DNA of 52,728 bases from Segetibacter sp. 3557_3 (GTDB lineage Bacteria; Bacteroidota; Bacteroidia; Chitinophagales; Chitinophagaceae). Shown piece after piece: positions 8,264 through 17,028 of this stretch. The stretch lies in contig NZ_SMSK01000027.1 of NCBI RefSeq assembly GCF_004354985.1, forward strand, positions 1-52,728, read 5' to 3'. A program made the translations under genes and the position numbers. Each line of letters opens with the position of its first letter. Within the stretch, counting starts at the first letter, position 1. Under the pieces are notes generated by a model that did not search any database, had not been told where the DNA came from, and saw only the letters and a program-made list of their open reading frames with translations.

Positions 8264-8418
8264 GAATAAAACACTTTCCGCTGTACGATATCATCTCAAA
8301 TATTGCGGTTATAATCGAATTATTACCCGTAATTCTTTATCTGTTCTTTCGCAAAAGAATAAACGATAAATTATTACGGGTAATTATTTTATTAATCTTT
8401 ATTGGTTTCCTGGTTGAG

Positions 8419-8928
8419 ATGATCTCTATGTTCCAGACAAATCACGGCAAAAACCCGTCGATTGCTCAAAACTTGTTCACCTTAATTGAAACGGTGATTG
8501 TCAGCTACTTTTTCTACAAAACATTCTCCTGGCGGCCAGCCCGCCTACTGACAGCCATAGCAGCTGTGGCCTTTGCCTTATTTTGGCTATTTATGTTCAT
8601 CCCTGCGGGCACGACCGCAGCGCTGGTTGTATGTGTTACGATCGAGTCGATACTGATCATCTCACTATCCATATACTATATGTATGAACAGGTGTTACGG
8701 TCTGATATACTGATGGTTTATGTTCAGCCGAGATTTTGGGTGGTTATAGGCTTTCTTTTTTACGCCGCGGGCACATTTTTCCTTTTTCTGTTTGTTGACT
8801 CGCTCGACATTGCCGCCCAGAAAGAGTATCACGACATCATTAATTCCATTAGTCTCACCTTGAAATCCATCTGTCTGTCGGTTGCTATGTTAATGCGCAA
8901 CGATAACTATGTAATCAAAAAGCTTTAA
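8419..8928 (+). CDS. Multi-pass membrane protein upstream of histidine kinase (N-terminus probably longer)
   Basis: 169 aa from the first ATG at 8419, hydrophobic throughout with about five membrane segments and no recognised domain. The same frame is open back to 8251 and encodes two further clear membrane helices (about 8299-8343 and 8371-8424) with an FFRKR loop between them. It has no ATG, GTG or TTG there, only CTG and ATH codons. The true start is therefore probably non-canonical, for example CTG 8281 just after the TATATTTG box, giving about seven helices. It is 29 nt before the kinase gene and may act as its membrane sensor partner. Confidence 0.72.
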   Translation: MISMFQTNHGKNPSIAQNLFTLIETVIVSYFFYKTFSWRPARLLTAIAAVAFALFWLFMFIPAGTTAALVVCVTIESILIISLSIYYMYEQVLRSDILMVYVQPRFWVVIGFLFYAAGTFFLFLFVDSLDIAAQKEYHDIINSISLTLKSICLSVAMLMRNDNYVIKKL

Positions 8929-8957
8929 CTCTTACGACTGCGCCCCAGATATATCCT

Positions 8958-9791
8958 ATGCTTGTACTCAACATCTTACAAACCCCCTCCTTGCTTGCTT
9001 TTGGCACCTTTGCCATGCTGCTTTTAACGCTTTCCCTTATTCTCTTCATCATTTTTCATCAAAGAAGAGTAATCAGGTATCAGATCAGGATGCAGCAAAT
9101 GGAAGCCGAACAGCAACATATGTTTCTAAAAGCTTCAATTAAGTTGCAGGAAGAAGAACGGCAAAGAATTGCTGCCGACCTGCATGATGATGCAGGCCCC
9201 CTGCTTGCAACGGCGAGGTTATACCTTTCTGAGAACATGGTAAACCTCGATAAAACTGACCAGCTGCAATCAATTTCGAGCGCGAAGCAACTTATCGATG
9301 AATCGATACAACTCATCCGTAACATCTCCCATAGCTTGATGCCACCAACCTTGAAGAACTTTGGATTGGAAAGCGCACTAAATGATTTCTTTCAAAAGCT
9401 CAGCGGCTCGGGTTCTTTAAACGTGAGCTGCAGGTTCAGCAATTACTCTACCCGTTTAAATCCCGAAAAAGAACTGCTTATTTTTAGGGTGATACAGGAA
9501 TTGATCAACAATATTCTAAAGCATAGCCATTCAAGTTACATCAACCTCACCCAGGTAAACCAGGAGGGTAATATGCTGATTTCATTACAACATGATGGTG
9601 AGGGCCTTACTCATGAAGAATTTCTTAGCCGGAGCAATAGTCATGCGGGTCTTGGACTGAAGAACATCCAAAGCCGGTTAAAAGTGATCAATGGCAATAT
9701 CTTGTTTGAAACAGATACCCACCATTCATTCTACAGAACTACGCTCGACATTCCCAAAGACCTGGAGGACAAGCCATTTTCGGATAACTAA
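8958..9791 (+). CDS. Sensor histidine kinase, HisKA_3 (NarX/DesK-like)
   Basis: 277-aa kinase with one N-terminal TM segment (about 12-33) and no extracytoplasmic sensor domain. The dimerisation/H box is EEERQRIAADLHDDAG with phospho-acceptor His76. The N box is IQELINNILKHS (Asn184), and later motifs are DGEG (213-216) and GLGLKNIQSRL (231-241). The lack of a sensor region suggests input comes from the preceding multi-TM protein. A regulator (RR-C) follows after 27 nt and is the obvious partner. RR-A and RR-B nearby are possible additional targets. Confidence 0.93.
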   Translation: MLVLNILQTPSLLAFGTFAMLLLTLSLILFIIFHQRRVIRYQIRMQQMEAEQQHMFLKASIKLQEEERQRIAADLHDDAGPLLATARLYLSENMVNLDKTDQLQSISSAKQLIDESIQLIRNISHSLMPPTLKNFGLESALNDFFQKLSGSGSLNVSCRFSNYSTRLNPEKELLIFRVIQELINNILKHSHSSYINLTQVNQEGNMLISLQHDGEGLTHEEFLSRSNSHAGLGLKNIQSRLKVINGNILFETDTHHSFYRTTLDIPKDLEDKPFSDN

Positions 9792-9803
9792 TCCTAATGT
9801 TTT

Positions 9804-9811
9804 TACCTTTG
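9804..9811 (+). promoter_or_regulatory. Putative -7 box (TACCTTTG) directly before RR-C
   Basis: An exact TAnnTTTG match ends 7 nt before ATG 9819. Transcription from it would start at or next to the ATG, giving a leaderless mRNA. This suggests RR-C can be expressed apart from the kinase. No strong -33 TTG is visible. Confidence 0.5.
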
Positions 9812-9818
9812 AAAGTCT

Positions 9819-10469
9819 ATGGGAGAAATTAAAATCGCCATCGCTGATGACCACAAAATCTTCCGTAAAGGTGTTATATTATCACTTAGACATTACGCGA
9901 ATTTAAAGTTTGTATTAGAAGCTGATAATGGGCAGGATTTGTTAAACCACATCGAAGCCGCTCAACCCGATGTAGTGTTGATGGACCTGAGAATGCCGGT
10001 GAAAGATGGAATTGAAACTACTAAATACATCAGCAAACACTATCCAAACATTCTTGTGATTGTTCTTACCATGCATGAAGACGATCGATTTGTGTTGCAC
10101 CTGATGGAAAACGGTGCAAATGGCTACCTCCTTAAAAGCACAGAACCTGCCGAAATCAAAAAGGCAATCACTGATGTGGTGGCGAAAGGGTACTACCTGA
10201 ACAACTTTGTAAACCGCATCCTGCTGAAAAAGTCCCAGGCAAAATCCAGGTCGGTACCTTCGCTAACATCCCATCTCCAGGTAACGGACAAAGAAAAAGA
10301 AGTGCTCAGGTTTATTTGCATGGAATTTACCAGTGTTGAAATCGGGGAAAAGATGAACATCAGTTCCCGAACAGTAGAAAGTATTAAAGAACGGCTGATG
10401 GAACGTTATGGCCTGAAGAATACAGCGGGTCTTGTGTTTTTCGCTGTGAAAAATAACCTGATCGACTAA
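9819..10469 (+). CDS. NarL/LuxR-type response regulator (RR-C)
   Basis: 216 aa. The receiver has Asp10/Asp11, phospho-acceptor Asp56 (VVLMDLRMP) and a Lys in YLLKSTE. The LuxR HTH contains VTDKEKEVLRFICMEFTS and ISSRTVESIKERL, and the tail NTAGLVFFAVKNNLI matches RR-A and RR-B. It follows the kinase on the same strand and is the likely cognate regulator. It seems to have its own promoter box at 9804-9811. The DNA target is unknown. Confidence 0.93.
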   Translation: MGEIKIAIADDHKIFRKGVILSLRHYANLKFVLEADNGQDLLNHIEAAQPDVVLMDLRMPVKDGIETTKYISKHYPNILVIVLTMHEDDRFVLHLMENGANGYLLKSTEPAEIKKAITDVVAKGYYLNNFVNRILLKKSQAKSRSVPSLTSHLQVTDKEKEVLRFICMEFTSVEIGEKMNISSRTVESIKERLMERYGLKNTAGLVFFAVKNNLID

Positions 10470-10485
10470 TTCTGAACCGGCACCC

Positions 10486-11730
10486 TTGGAAGCAGCGCTA
10501 TTTATATTCTATGTTTTTGTCTGCTCAATTCTCCTGCTTTACCTGCCTTTTTTCAAATCGTCCGGTCTTAAGCGATGGATAATACCCATCTTCTTGCTTA
10601 AAGTAGGGGCGGGCTTTGCCTATGCGCGTTTTTACCTGCTACCAAAGAATTATCCCGGTGCTGATACATGGCGATTTTTCGATCAAAGCCTGGGGGAAAC
10701 CAAGCTGCTTCTTCGTAACCCGGTGTCGTTTTTTACGGACTTGTTTACCCACGGCTACGCACGTACCGGCAACATATTCGCAGGGGAAAATAGCTATTGG
10801 AATGATTTAAAAAGCAATTTCTTCGTTAAGATCCTTGCACTCCTGAACCTGCTTACATTTAATAGCTACTATGCAAACCTGGTATTGCTAAACCTGGTGT
10901 TTATGACAGGGCTTGTTGCACTGTTCAAAACGTTCAGCCGGATATACCCATCAAAAGAATTGCTGCTGGCGCTTGCAATCTTCTGTGTGCCTTCTACCCT
11001 GTTCTGGTGTAGCGGTGTGCACAAGGATGGCCTGGTTCTCTCTGCACTGGGCCTGGTGTTTTACTTCTTTTCTAAGCTACTTCAAACCGGCAGGCTAACT
11101 ATTCTGAACATCGTTGTTGCGCTGCTTTGTTGTATACTCATATTCTTTTTTCGAAACTATATGCTGTTTGCCCTGGTTCCGGCGATTGCATGTGGATGGC
11201 TTGCGAGGTGCCATGAAAAAAAAATGGTCACCTTTTTGGGAATTTACCTTGCTGGGATCGTGTTATTTTTCCTGCTCCCGCTAGTTTCCCCAGCCTTAAA
11301 CCTACCAGGTGTAATCGTAACAAAACAACAGGAGTTCTTGCAATTACAAGGATCGTCGTTTATTGAAACAACTCCACTGGAGCCTACAGCCCAAAGCTTT
11401 ATTAGTTTTCTTCCGGCGGCGATTAAGATGGCTTTCCTTCGACCTTTCAACATTGAAACGCTTTCATACCTGCCTACAGTTGTCGAACTTTACGCAATCA
11501 ACCTCCTTATGCTTCTGTGTGTACTGAGTTACAAGAGAGCACCCCTTTCCTCTTTTGCTTACAGTTGCCTCTTTTATGGTTTCAGCATACTGCTGATCTG
11601 CGGCTATACCATTCCTTTTGTTGGTGCAGTTGTGCGCTACCGGAGTATTGTATACCCTTTTATACTACCGGTAATTTTAATGATCGCGACCCGGCAACAT
11701 ACACATCCCTCAAAACATATTGAAAAATAA
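10486..11730 (+). CDS. Polytopic membrane protein, possibly GT-C-like
   Basis: 414 aa, mostly hydrophobic, with about ten predicted membrane segments. The first long loop carries NYPGADTWRFFDQS and YWNDLKSNFFVK. A later segment reads FWCSGVHKDGLVLS. Acidic or Trp-rich first loops of this kind are found in GT-C glycosyltransferases and polysaccharide polymerases, but no diagnostic motif proves it, so the function is open. The start is a TTG at 10486, 16 nt after RR-C; no ATG lies near the N-terminus. Co-transcription with the signalling cluster is likely. The reading frame is intact. Confidence 0.75.
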   Translation: MEAALFIFYVFVCSILLLYLPFFKSSGLKRWIIPIFLLKVGAGFAYARFYLLPKNYPGADTWRFFDQSLGETKLLLRNPVSFFTDLFTHGYARTGNIFAGENSYWNDLKSNFFVKILALLNLLTFNSYYANLVLLNLVFMTGLVALFKTFSRIYPSKELLLALAIFCVPSTLFWCSGVHKDGLVLSALGLVFYFFSKLLQTGRLTILNIVVALLCCILIFFFRNYMLFALVPAIACGWLARCHEKKMVTFLGIYLAGIVLFFLLPLVSPALNLPGVIVTKQQEFLQLQGSSFIETTPLEPTAQSFISFLPAAIKMAFLRPFNIETLSYLPTVVELYAINLLMLLCVLSYKRAPLSSFAYSCLFYGFSILLICGYTIPFVGAVVRYRSIVYPFILPVILMIATRQHTHPSKHIEK

Positions 11731-11873
11731 TATGTGTATTCAGATTTCTTTACAAAACCCCCGTTTGATTAAAATCTTTTTAATTTTTGAGTTTAGTTGC
11801 GCTTATTTCTTAATTAACTCGCCAGATTTAGTAAAAAAATACTTCTTTTGCCGTACACCAAACAATTTGATGT

Positions 11874-14066
11874 ATGTCTTTACGATTACAGGCGTTAAAA
11901 AACCTGACAAATTCAACTACTGAAGTTGCTGTGCCGTTTAGTCCTAAAATCACGGCTATTTTTGGAGAGAACGTTTTTACACTTAAAACTGCAAGAGAAT
12001 ATTTGAGTGACGAGGGATATAAAAGCCTTATTACAAGTATTAAAGGTGGTCGCAAAATTGATCGCACTGTAGCAAACCAGATTGCTAACGGCTTACGGGC
12101 ATGGGCAGAGAGTAAAGGTGTTACTCACTTCACCCACTGGTTTCAACCATTAACAGGAACTACAGCTGAAAAACACGATAGCTTTTTTACCATTAAAAGC
12201 GACGGAACATCAATAGAGGAGTTTGACGGCGCTGCACTAATCCAACAAGAGCCGGATGCTTCATCGTTTCCGAGCGGCGGTTTACGTGCAACTTTTGAAG
12301 CACGTGGTTATACTGCCTGGGACCCTTCTTCCCCGGCTTTCATAATGGAAATTGGTAACGGCAGAACCCTTTGTATACCAACAATCTTCGTTTCATACAC
12401 AGGCGAGAGCCTCGATTATAAGTCTCCACTGCTCAAAGCGCTGGTGGCGCTTGACAAAGCAGCGGTTGATGTGTGCAACTATTTTGATAAAAATATAACG
12501 AAGGTCACTCCAACACTAGGTTGGGAGCAGGAGTACTTCGTAATTGATGAAGCACTTGCAAATGCCCGGCCCGATCTCGTACTTGCCGATCGTACGGTAT
12601 ACGGTGCAGCTCCTGCAAAAGGCCAACAGCTTGAGGACCATTACTTCGGTTCAATCCCTGAAAGGGTTTATGCCTTCATGAGGGATTACGAAGCAGAAAG
12701 TTACAAACTTGGTATTCCTCTTCGCACCCGTCATAACGAAGTAGCTCCGTCTCAGTTTGAGTGTGCCCCTATTTTTGAAGAAGTTAACCTTGCCGTGGAT
12801 CATAACACCCTTTTAATGGATGTGATGAGCCGGGTGGCAAAGCGCCATAAGCTGAAGGTGCTTCTGCACGAAAAACCGTTTGCGGGCATTAATGGTAGCG
12901 GTAAACACAACAACTGGAGTATGGCTACCGACACCGGTGTTAACTTACTTGCTCCTGGTAAAACGCCAAAGACAAACCTGATGTTCCTGACCTTTTTTGT
13001 CAACACAATCAAGGCAGTACACGACTATTCTGATCTGTTAAGGGCTGCAATTGCAAGTGCGGGTAATGATTTCCGTCTTGGAGCGAACGAGGCACCTCCC
13101 GCAATTATCTCTGTGTTTATAGGTGAATACCTTTCTAAGGTACTTAGCGAAATCGAAGGTCGCGTTGGAGAGAAGTTCGACGAGCAGGATGAGGCTATCC
13201 TTAAGCTCGATCTTCACCGCAGTATTCCTGAACTGTTGCTTGATAACACCGATCGTAACCGTACTTCTCCCTTTGCATTTACCGGTAACAAATTCGAGTT
13301 CCGTGCAGTGGGCTCTGCGGCGAATTGTGCAAATGCAATGACGGCATTAAATACAATTATGGCCGAGACCCTCAGAAATTTCAAAAAAGAAGTTGACGAG
13401 TTGATCGATAAAGGCGAAAAGAAAGAAGTGGCTTTGATGCATGTCATTCAAAAAGCAATTGTTGAAAGCAAAGCTGTTTTGTTTGAAGGAGATGGCTACA
13501 GCGACGATTGGCAGAATGAAGCAGAAGGAAGACAGCTGCCAAACGTAAAAACAACACCACTGGCTTTGGATGCCATGATTACCGACAAGGCTAAAAACCT
13601 GTTTAAGAAAAATGGTGTGTATACCCATAGCGAATTGGAAGCCAGGCACGAGATAGAACTTGAGAAGTACATCAAAAAGGTTCAGATAGAGGCTCGTTTG
13701 ATGGGCGATCTTGCAACCAATCATATCCTGCCGGCCGCAATCAAGTACCAAAACACACTTATTACAAACGTGTTAGGGTTGAAGCAAATTGGTGTTGCTG
13801 AAGAAACCTTTAGTGCACAACGCGAGATGCTCGATAAAATAACAGAGCACATCAACACGATCAAAACTAATGTTTCCCTGATGGTAGAAGCTCGGAAGGT
13901 ATGCAACAACATGACCGACAGCCGTGAAAAAGCCATTGCCTATAACACAGAAGTAAAAGACAAGTTTTTTGATGAGATCCGTTATCACGTTGATAAACTG
14001 GAGCTTTTGGTAGACGACACGTTGTGGCCTTTACCGAAATATCGTGAACTACTGTTTTTAAGATAG
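11874..14066 (+). CDS. glnN: Glutamine synthetase type III
   Basis: ATP-dependent ligation of ammonium to glutamate in the cytoplasm. At 730 aa it has the size of the GSIII class, much longer than GSI (about 470 aa). The GSIII N-terminal region precedes the catalytic core. Core motifs are GWEQEYFVID (216-225), RHNEVAPSQFE and NGSGKHNNWS (340-349), followed by LGANEAPPAI. A long helical C-terminal extension typical of GSIII follows (about 560-730). It stands alone with its own terminator (14090-14118). An AT-rich upstream region with TTCTTTTG about 20 nt before the ATG may hold the promoter. No PII gene is adjacent. Confidence 0.97.
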   Translation: MSLRLQALKNLTNSTTEVAVPFSPKITAIFGENVFTLKTAREYLSDEGYKSLITSIKGGRKIDRTVANQIANGLRAWAESKGVTHFTHWFQPLTGTTAEKHDSFFTIKSDGTSIEEFDGAALIQQEPDASSFPSGGLRATFEARGYTAWDPSSPAFIMEIGNGRTLCIPTIFVSYTGESLDYKSPLLKALVALDKAAVDVCNYFDKNITKVTPTLGWEQEYFVIDEALANARPDLVLADRTVYGAAPAKGQQLEDHYFGSIPERVYAFMRDYEAESYKLGIPLRTRHNEVAPSQFECAPIFEEVNLAVDHNTLLMDVMSRVAKRHKLKVLLHEKPFAGINGSGKHNNWSMATDTGVNLLAPGKTPKTNLMFLTFFVNTIKAVHDYSDLLRAAIASAGNDFRLGANEAPPAIISVFIGEYLSKVLSEIEGRVGEKFDEQDEAILKLDLHRSIPELLLDNTDRNRTSPFAFTGNKFEFRAVGSAANCANAMTALNTIMAETLRNFKKEVDELIDKGEKKEVALMHVIQKAIVESKAVLFEGDGYSDDWQNEAEGRQLPNVKTTPLALDAMITDKAKNLFKKNGVYTHSELEARHEIELEKYIKKVQIEARLMGDLATNHILPAAIKYQNTLITNVLGLKQIGVAEETFSAQREMLDKITEHINTIKTNVSLMVEARKVCNNMTDSREKAIAYNTEVKDKFFDEIRYHVDKLELLVDDTLWPLPKYRELLFLR

Positions 14067-14089
14067 TCAGTATACGTGAAAAATACATC

Positions 14090-14118
14090 AGCCCTGCCGG
14101 TAACGGTGGGGCTTTTTT
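14090..14118 (+). terminator. Intrinsic terminator of glnN
   Basis: AGCCCTGCCG-GTAA-CGGTGGGGCT forms a 10-bp stem with two G-T pairs, followed by six T. It begins 24 nt after the glnN stop. Confidence 0.88.
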
Positions 14119-14425
14119 GTTCTTTTACCGGCAGCCAACATTTTAGCTTTGTGGCAATATCGATGATATGACCACCCCCGAAAGGAGAATTATGAACGTT
14201 TAGTTTGAAACCATCCGGACGAACTCAGGTCGATGGCAACCTTTTGATTGCTCAGACTCAACGGGGCATAAGGGTGTTGACATCTACCTAAGTAGGTGAG
14301 GTTGCATTAGAAATCGTATAAAGTCTGCTAAAATGTATACCGACTAAAAAAGCGGTGTATACCGACAATAACAGGTTTGTTCATCTATTAATCACTAATT
14401 TTCATCTTATTAAAAACAAAAGTGT
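14119..14425. other. Intergenic region between glnN and the Spy-like gene
   Basis: Apart from the direct repeat at 14334-14366 and the promoter of the next gene, it holds TAGCTTTG (14144-14151, an exact TAnnTTTG), an 11-codon open frame at about 14168-14203, and the small palindrome CTACCTAAGTAGG. A short transcript from the left box is possible, but no RNA family was recognised. Confidence 0.4.
14334..14366 (+). promoter_or_regulatory. Direct repeat TGTATACCGAC x2, candidate activator site
   Basis: Two identical 11-mers at 14334-14344 and 14356-14366 are offset by 22 bp, so both lie on the same helix face. They sit just upstream of TTTG (14376-14379) and TAATTTTC (14396-14403), a plausible -33/-7 pair for the gene at 14426. 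That position is typical of an activator site. Confidence 0.5.
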
Positions 14426-14800
14426 ATGAAAAAATTACTGGTACTGGTTCCGATGTTTCTGTTTATAGGAACCACTTCTGTTATTGCGCAACCACCGGCT
14501 GGTGGCAACGGACAATTCAGAGAACAACAAAAACAAAGATTAAAAGACTCTCTTGGGTTAACGGATGTTCAGATTGACACCGTCCTTGCGGTTCAACAGG
14601 AATTTATGCCGAAAATGAGGGAGTTGAGAGACATGAGTGAGGCAGATCGTCCGGCTAAGATGAAGGAGCTCAATGATCAAATGTCCAAAAGACTGGCAAT
14701 TGCATTAAAAGACGAAGCGCTTGCGAATAAGATCAGCGAATTCAATGCCCGTCGCCGTGCTCGCGGTGGCAATCGTTCTGGTGGCGGTGGTAACAACTAA
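14426..14800 (+). CDS. Small secreted Spy/CpxP-like protein
   Basis: 124 aa. A Sec signal peptide covers about residues 1-21 (KKLLVLVPMFLFIGTTSVIAQ). The mature part is charged and helical, with LGLTDVQIDTVLAVQQEF and two further helices, resembling the LTxxQ arrangement of Spy/CpxP periplasmic proteins. The C-terminus is an Arg/Gly-rich tail (RRRARGGNRSGGGGNN). A role in envelope stress or periplasmic chaperoning is inferred from resemblance only. A pair of direct repeats upstream suggests regulated expression, and a strong bidirectional hairpin follows the gene. Confidence 0.78.
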   Translation: MKKLLVLVPMFLFIGTTSVIAQPPAGGNGQFREQQKQRLKDSLGLTDVQIDTVLAVQQEFMPKMRELRDMSEADRPAKMKELNDQMSKRLAIALKDEALANKISEFNARRRARGGNRSGGGGNN

Positions 14801-14814
14801 CCCGTTCAATGCTT

Positions 14815-14850
14815 ATAACAGAGCCACCCGAGAGGTGGCTTTGTTATTTC
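14815..14850. terminator. Bidirectional terminator between Spy-like gene and accC
   Basis: ATAACAGAGCCACC-CGAGA-GGTGGCTTTGTTAT forms a 14-bp stem with one G-T pair, flanked by T-rich sequence on the plus strand. It lies between two convergent genes and can serve both. Confidence 0.85.
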
Positions 14851-14901
14851 TATCAGCATGTTGACGAATATCTTATTGAAAAGCTCAGTCGTATTTGAAA
14901 C

Positions 14902-16239
14902 CTATGCCATTTTAAAAGTTTCTAGGAACTTTGTTGTGAAGTTTCCGCTCCTGAAGTCCGCATTTTGCATTAGCTGCAGGTGAAAAGGTATTGTTGTTTT
15001 TATACCCTCTATCACGTACTCACTTAATGCACGGTTCATGGTGTTGATTGCCTCTTCCCTTGTTTGTGCCACTGCAATCAGCTTACCAATCATACTATCG
15101 TAATAAGGCGGAATAACATAACCAGCATATACATGGCTGTCGACGCGCACACCATGTCCTCCGGGTTGATGAAGAACGGTGATCTTACCGGGACTCGGAC
15201 GGAAATCATTGTATGGATCCTCCGCATTTATCCTGCATTCAATCGCATGCATTTGTGGTTCGTAATTTCTGCCGCTGATGGGCTCGCCCGCTGCAATCTT
15301 TATTTGCTCCTTAATCAGATCGAAATTTATTACCTCTTCCGTAACACAATGCTCAACCTGTATCCGGGTGTTCATTTCCATAAAGTAGAAGTTCCTATGC
15401 TTGTCTACCAGGAACTCTATTGTACCAACACTCTCATAATTTATTGCACTTGCCGCTTTAATTGCCGCCTCTCCCATTTTGTTCCTCAGTTCAGGCGTCA
15501 TAAAAGGAGACGGGGACTCCTCAACAAGCTTCTGGTGCCTTCTTTGAATTGAGCAATCCCGCTCGCTTAAGTGGGCAATTTTACCGTACCTGTCCCCGGC
15601 TATCTGGATTTCAATGTGTCGTGGTTCTTCAACATATTTCTCCATGTACACTCCATCGTTTTTAAACGATGCTGCGGCTTCCGCCCTCGCAGTAGTGTAA
15701 GCCTTTGCCATTTCGCTCTCTTCCCAGACTACGCGCATACCCTTACCCCCTCCACCTGCAGTTGCCTTTAAGATCACGGGGTAGCCAACTTCTTTTGCCA
15801 GTCCAATTGCTTCGTCCACACTTTCAAGCAATCCCTGGCCACCTGGCACTACCGGAACACCCGCTTTAATCATGGTTTCTTTAGCAGTAATCTTATCCCC
15901 CATTTTATTAATCATATCCGGTGTAGGGCCGATAAACTTAATCCCGTGATCAAGACATATCTGGGAAAATTTAGAATTCTCGGCCAGAAATCCATAACCC
16001 GGATGAATTGCATCAGCATTGGTGATCTCCGCTGCAGCCATTATATGTGGAATATTCAGGTAAGAGTCAGCACTCTGCGGTTTGCCTATACAAACTGCTT
16101 CATCCGCAAACTTTACGTGAATACTTTCCTTGTCTGCAGTCGAATAAACAGCCACCGTTTTGATGCCCATTTCACGGCATGTACGTATAACCCGGAGTGC
16201 AATTTCACCCCGGTTAGCAATCAGTATTTTTTTAAACAT
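14902..16239 (-). CDS. accC: Acetyl-CoA carboxylase, biotin carboxylase subunit
   Basis: ATP- and bicarbonate-dependent carboxylation of biotin on BCCP, the first half-reaction of acetyl-CoA carboxylase. 445 aa from ATG 16239; a TTG codon directly before it is ignored. It begins [19 protein letters not shown]-grasp motifs are readable: the Gly-rich loop [26 protein letters not shown], and [10 protein letters not shown] with the catalytic Arg. The C-terminal part includes ECRINAEDP. It follows accB on the same strand after 75 nt; that gap contains a long inverted repeat. Confidence 0.97.
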   Translation of the reverse strand: MFKKILIANRGEIALRVIRTCREMGIKTVAVYSTADKESIHVKFADEAVCIGKPQSADSYLNIPHIMAAAEITNADAIHPGYGFLAENSKFSQICLDHGIKFIGPTPDMINKMGDKITAKETMIKAGVPVVPGGQGLLESVDEAIGLAKEVGYPVILKATAGGGGKGMRVVWEESEMAKAYTTARAEAAASFKNDGVYMEKYVEEPRHIEIQIAGDRYGKIAHLSERDCSIQRRHQKLVEESPSPFMTPELRNKMGEAAIKAASAINYESVGTIEFLVDKHRNFYFMEMNTRIQVEHCVTEEVINFDLIKEQIKIAAGEPISGRNYEPQMHAIECRINAEDPYNDFRPSPGKITVLHQPGGHGVRVDSHVYAGYVIPPYYDSMIGKLIAVAQTREEAINTMNRALSEYVIEGIKTTIPFHLQLMQNADFRSGNFTTKFLETFKMA

Positions 16240-16246
16240 CAAGCTT

Positions 16247-16313
16247 AATTTGAAGAGTTAGGGGTTAAGTGTTACAAACGCCGGCTCATCAGGTGGCCGG
16301 GCTTCTTCAAATT
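16247..16313 (-). promoter_or_regulatory. Inverted repeat in the accB-accC gap
   Basis: AATTTGAAGA (16247-16256) and TCTTCAAATT (16304-16313) are perfect 10-bp complements enclosing 47 nt. The enclosed part itself contains a CCGG/CCGG pair. In the mRNA this would form an extended hairpin just before the accC start and could tune the accB:accC ratio or mark an RNA-processing site. There is no T-run, so it is not a standard terminator. Confidence 0.45.
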
Positions 16314-16314
16314 A

Positions 16315-16821
16315 TCAGGAGGGATCTACTAAAAACAAAGGTTGATCATACTCAACCGGACTTGCATCTTCAGCTAATACTTTTACAATCTTTCCGGAGA
16401 TCTCGCTTTCTATTTCGTTGAATAGTTTCATCGCTTCAATAATACACACCGGTTTACCGACGGTCACCTCATCTCCTATATTAACAAAAGCAGGTTTATC
16501 CGGTGACGGACTACGGTAAAAAGTTCCGATCATAGGACTTTTGATCGTTACCAGGTTATCAGCTTTACTCTCGACTGCAGCAGGCTTGGGTGTAGGTGCA
16601 ACCTGGGGAAGCGACATTGCCGGCTGGCTCGTCTGCTCCACCCCTGAATTAAATCCCTGTGAGTAAGAATAAGACTGTTGTTGAGGGAACGACTGGTTAG
16701 CTGATCCAACTTCGTCTTTTTGTTTAATGGTGATTTTAAAATCTTTTTCTTCGATCGTCAATTCACCAATATTGCTCTTGTTGATCACCTTTATTAATTC
16801 CTGGATCTGTTTAAAGTCCAT
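16315..16821 (-). CDS. accB: Acetyl-CoA carboxylase, biotin carboxyl carrier protein
   Basis: Carries the biotin that shuttles CO2 between AccC and the carboxyltransferase. 168 aa: an N-terminal helical segment (DFKQIQELIKVINKS), a Pro/Gln/Ser-rich flexible linker (about 42-85), and a C-terminal biotinyl domain with the thumb-containing start VTIKSPMIGTFYRSPSP. Biotinylated Lys132 lies in IIEAMKLFNEI. It starts the accB-accC pair. No exact -7 box was found upstream. Confidence 0.97.
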   Translation of the reverse strand: MDFKQIQELIKVINKSNIGELTIEEKDFKITIKQKDEVGSANQSFPQQQSYSYSQGFNSGVEQTSQPAMSLPQVAPTPKPAAVESKADNLVTIKSPMIGTFYRSPSPDKPAFVNIGDEVTVGKPVCIIEAMKLFNEIESEISGKIVKVLAEDASPVEYDQPLFLVDPS

Positions 16822-17028
16822 ACAGTCAGTTTAATTGTTTGAGATTGAAAATGCCGGGGGTTTGGGCCGAAATGGGGGGCAAAATAGCCATTTTTAATAA
16901 AAAAGGACAAAAAAACTGTAATGTATAAGACCGTGGCTAAAATCCGGGGATGCTCGATTTGTACGAGTAATTGTTAACAGCAAATATCCATACTAAGTTG
17001 CTACTACTTATTAGCACATCTACCCTGC

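Noticed and set aside
12800-13988. Several open frames antisense to glnN
   Set aside because: They are shadows of the strongly coding GSIII gene with no independent features.
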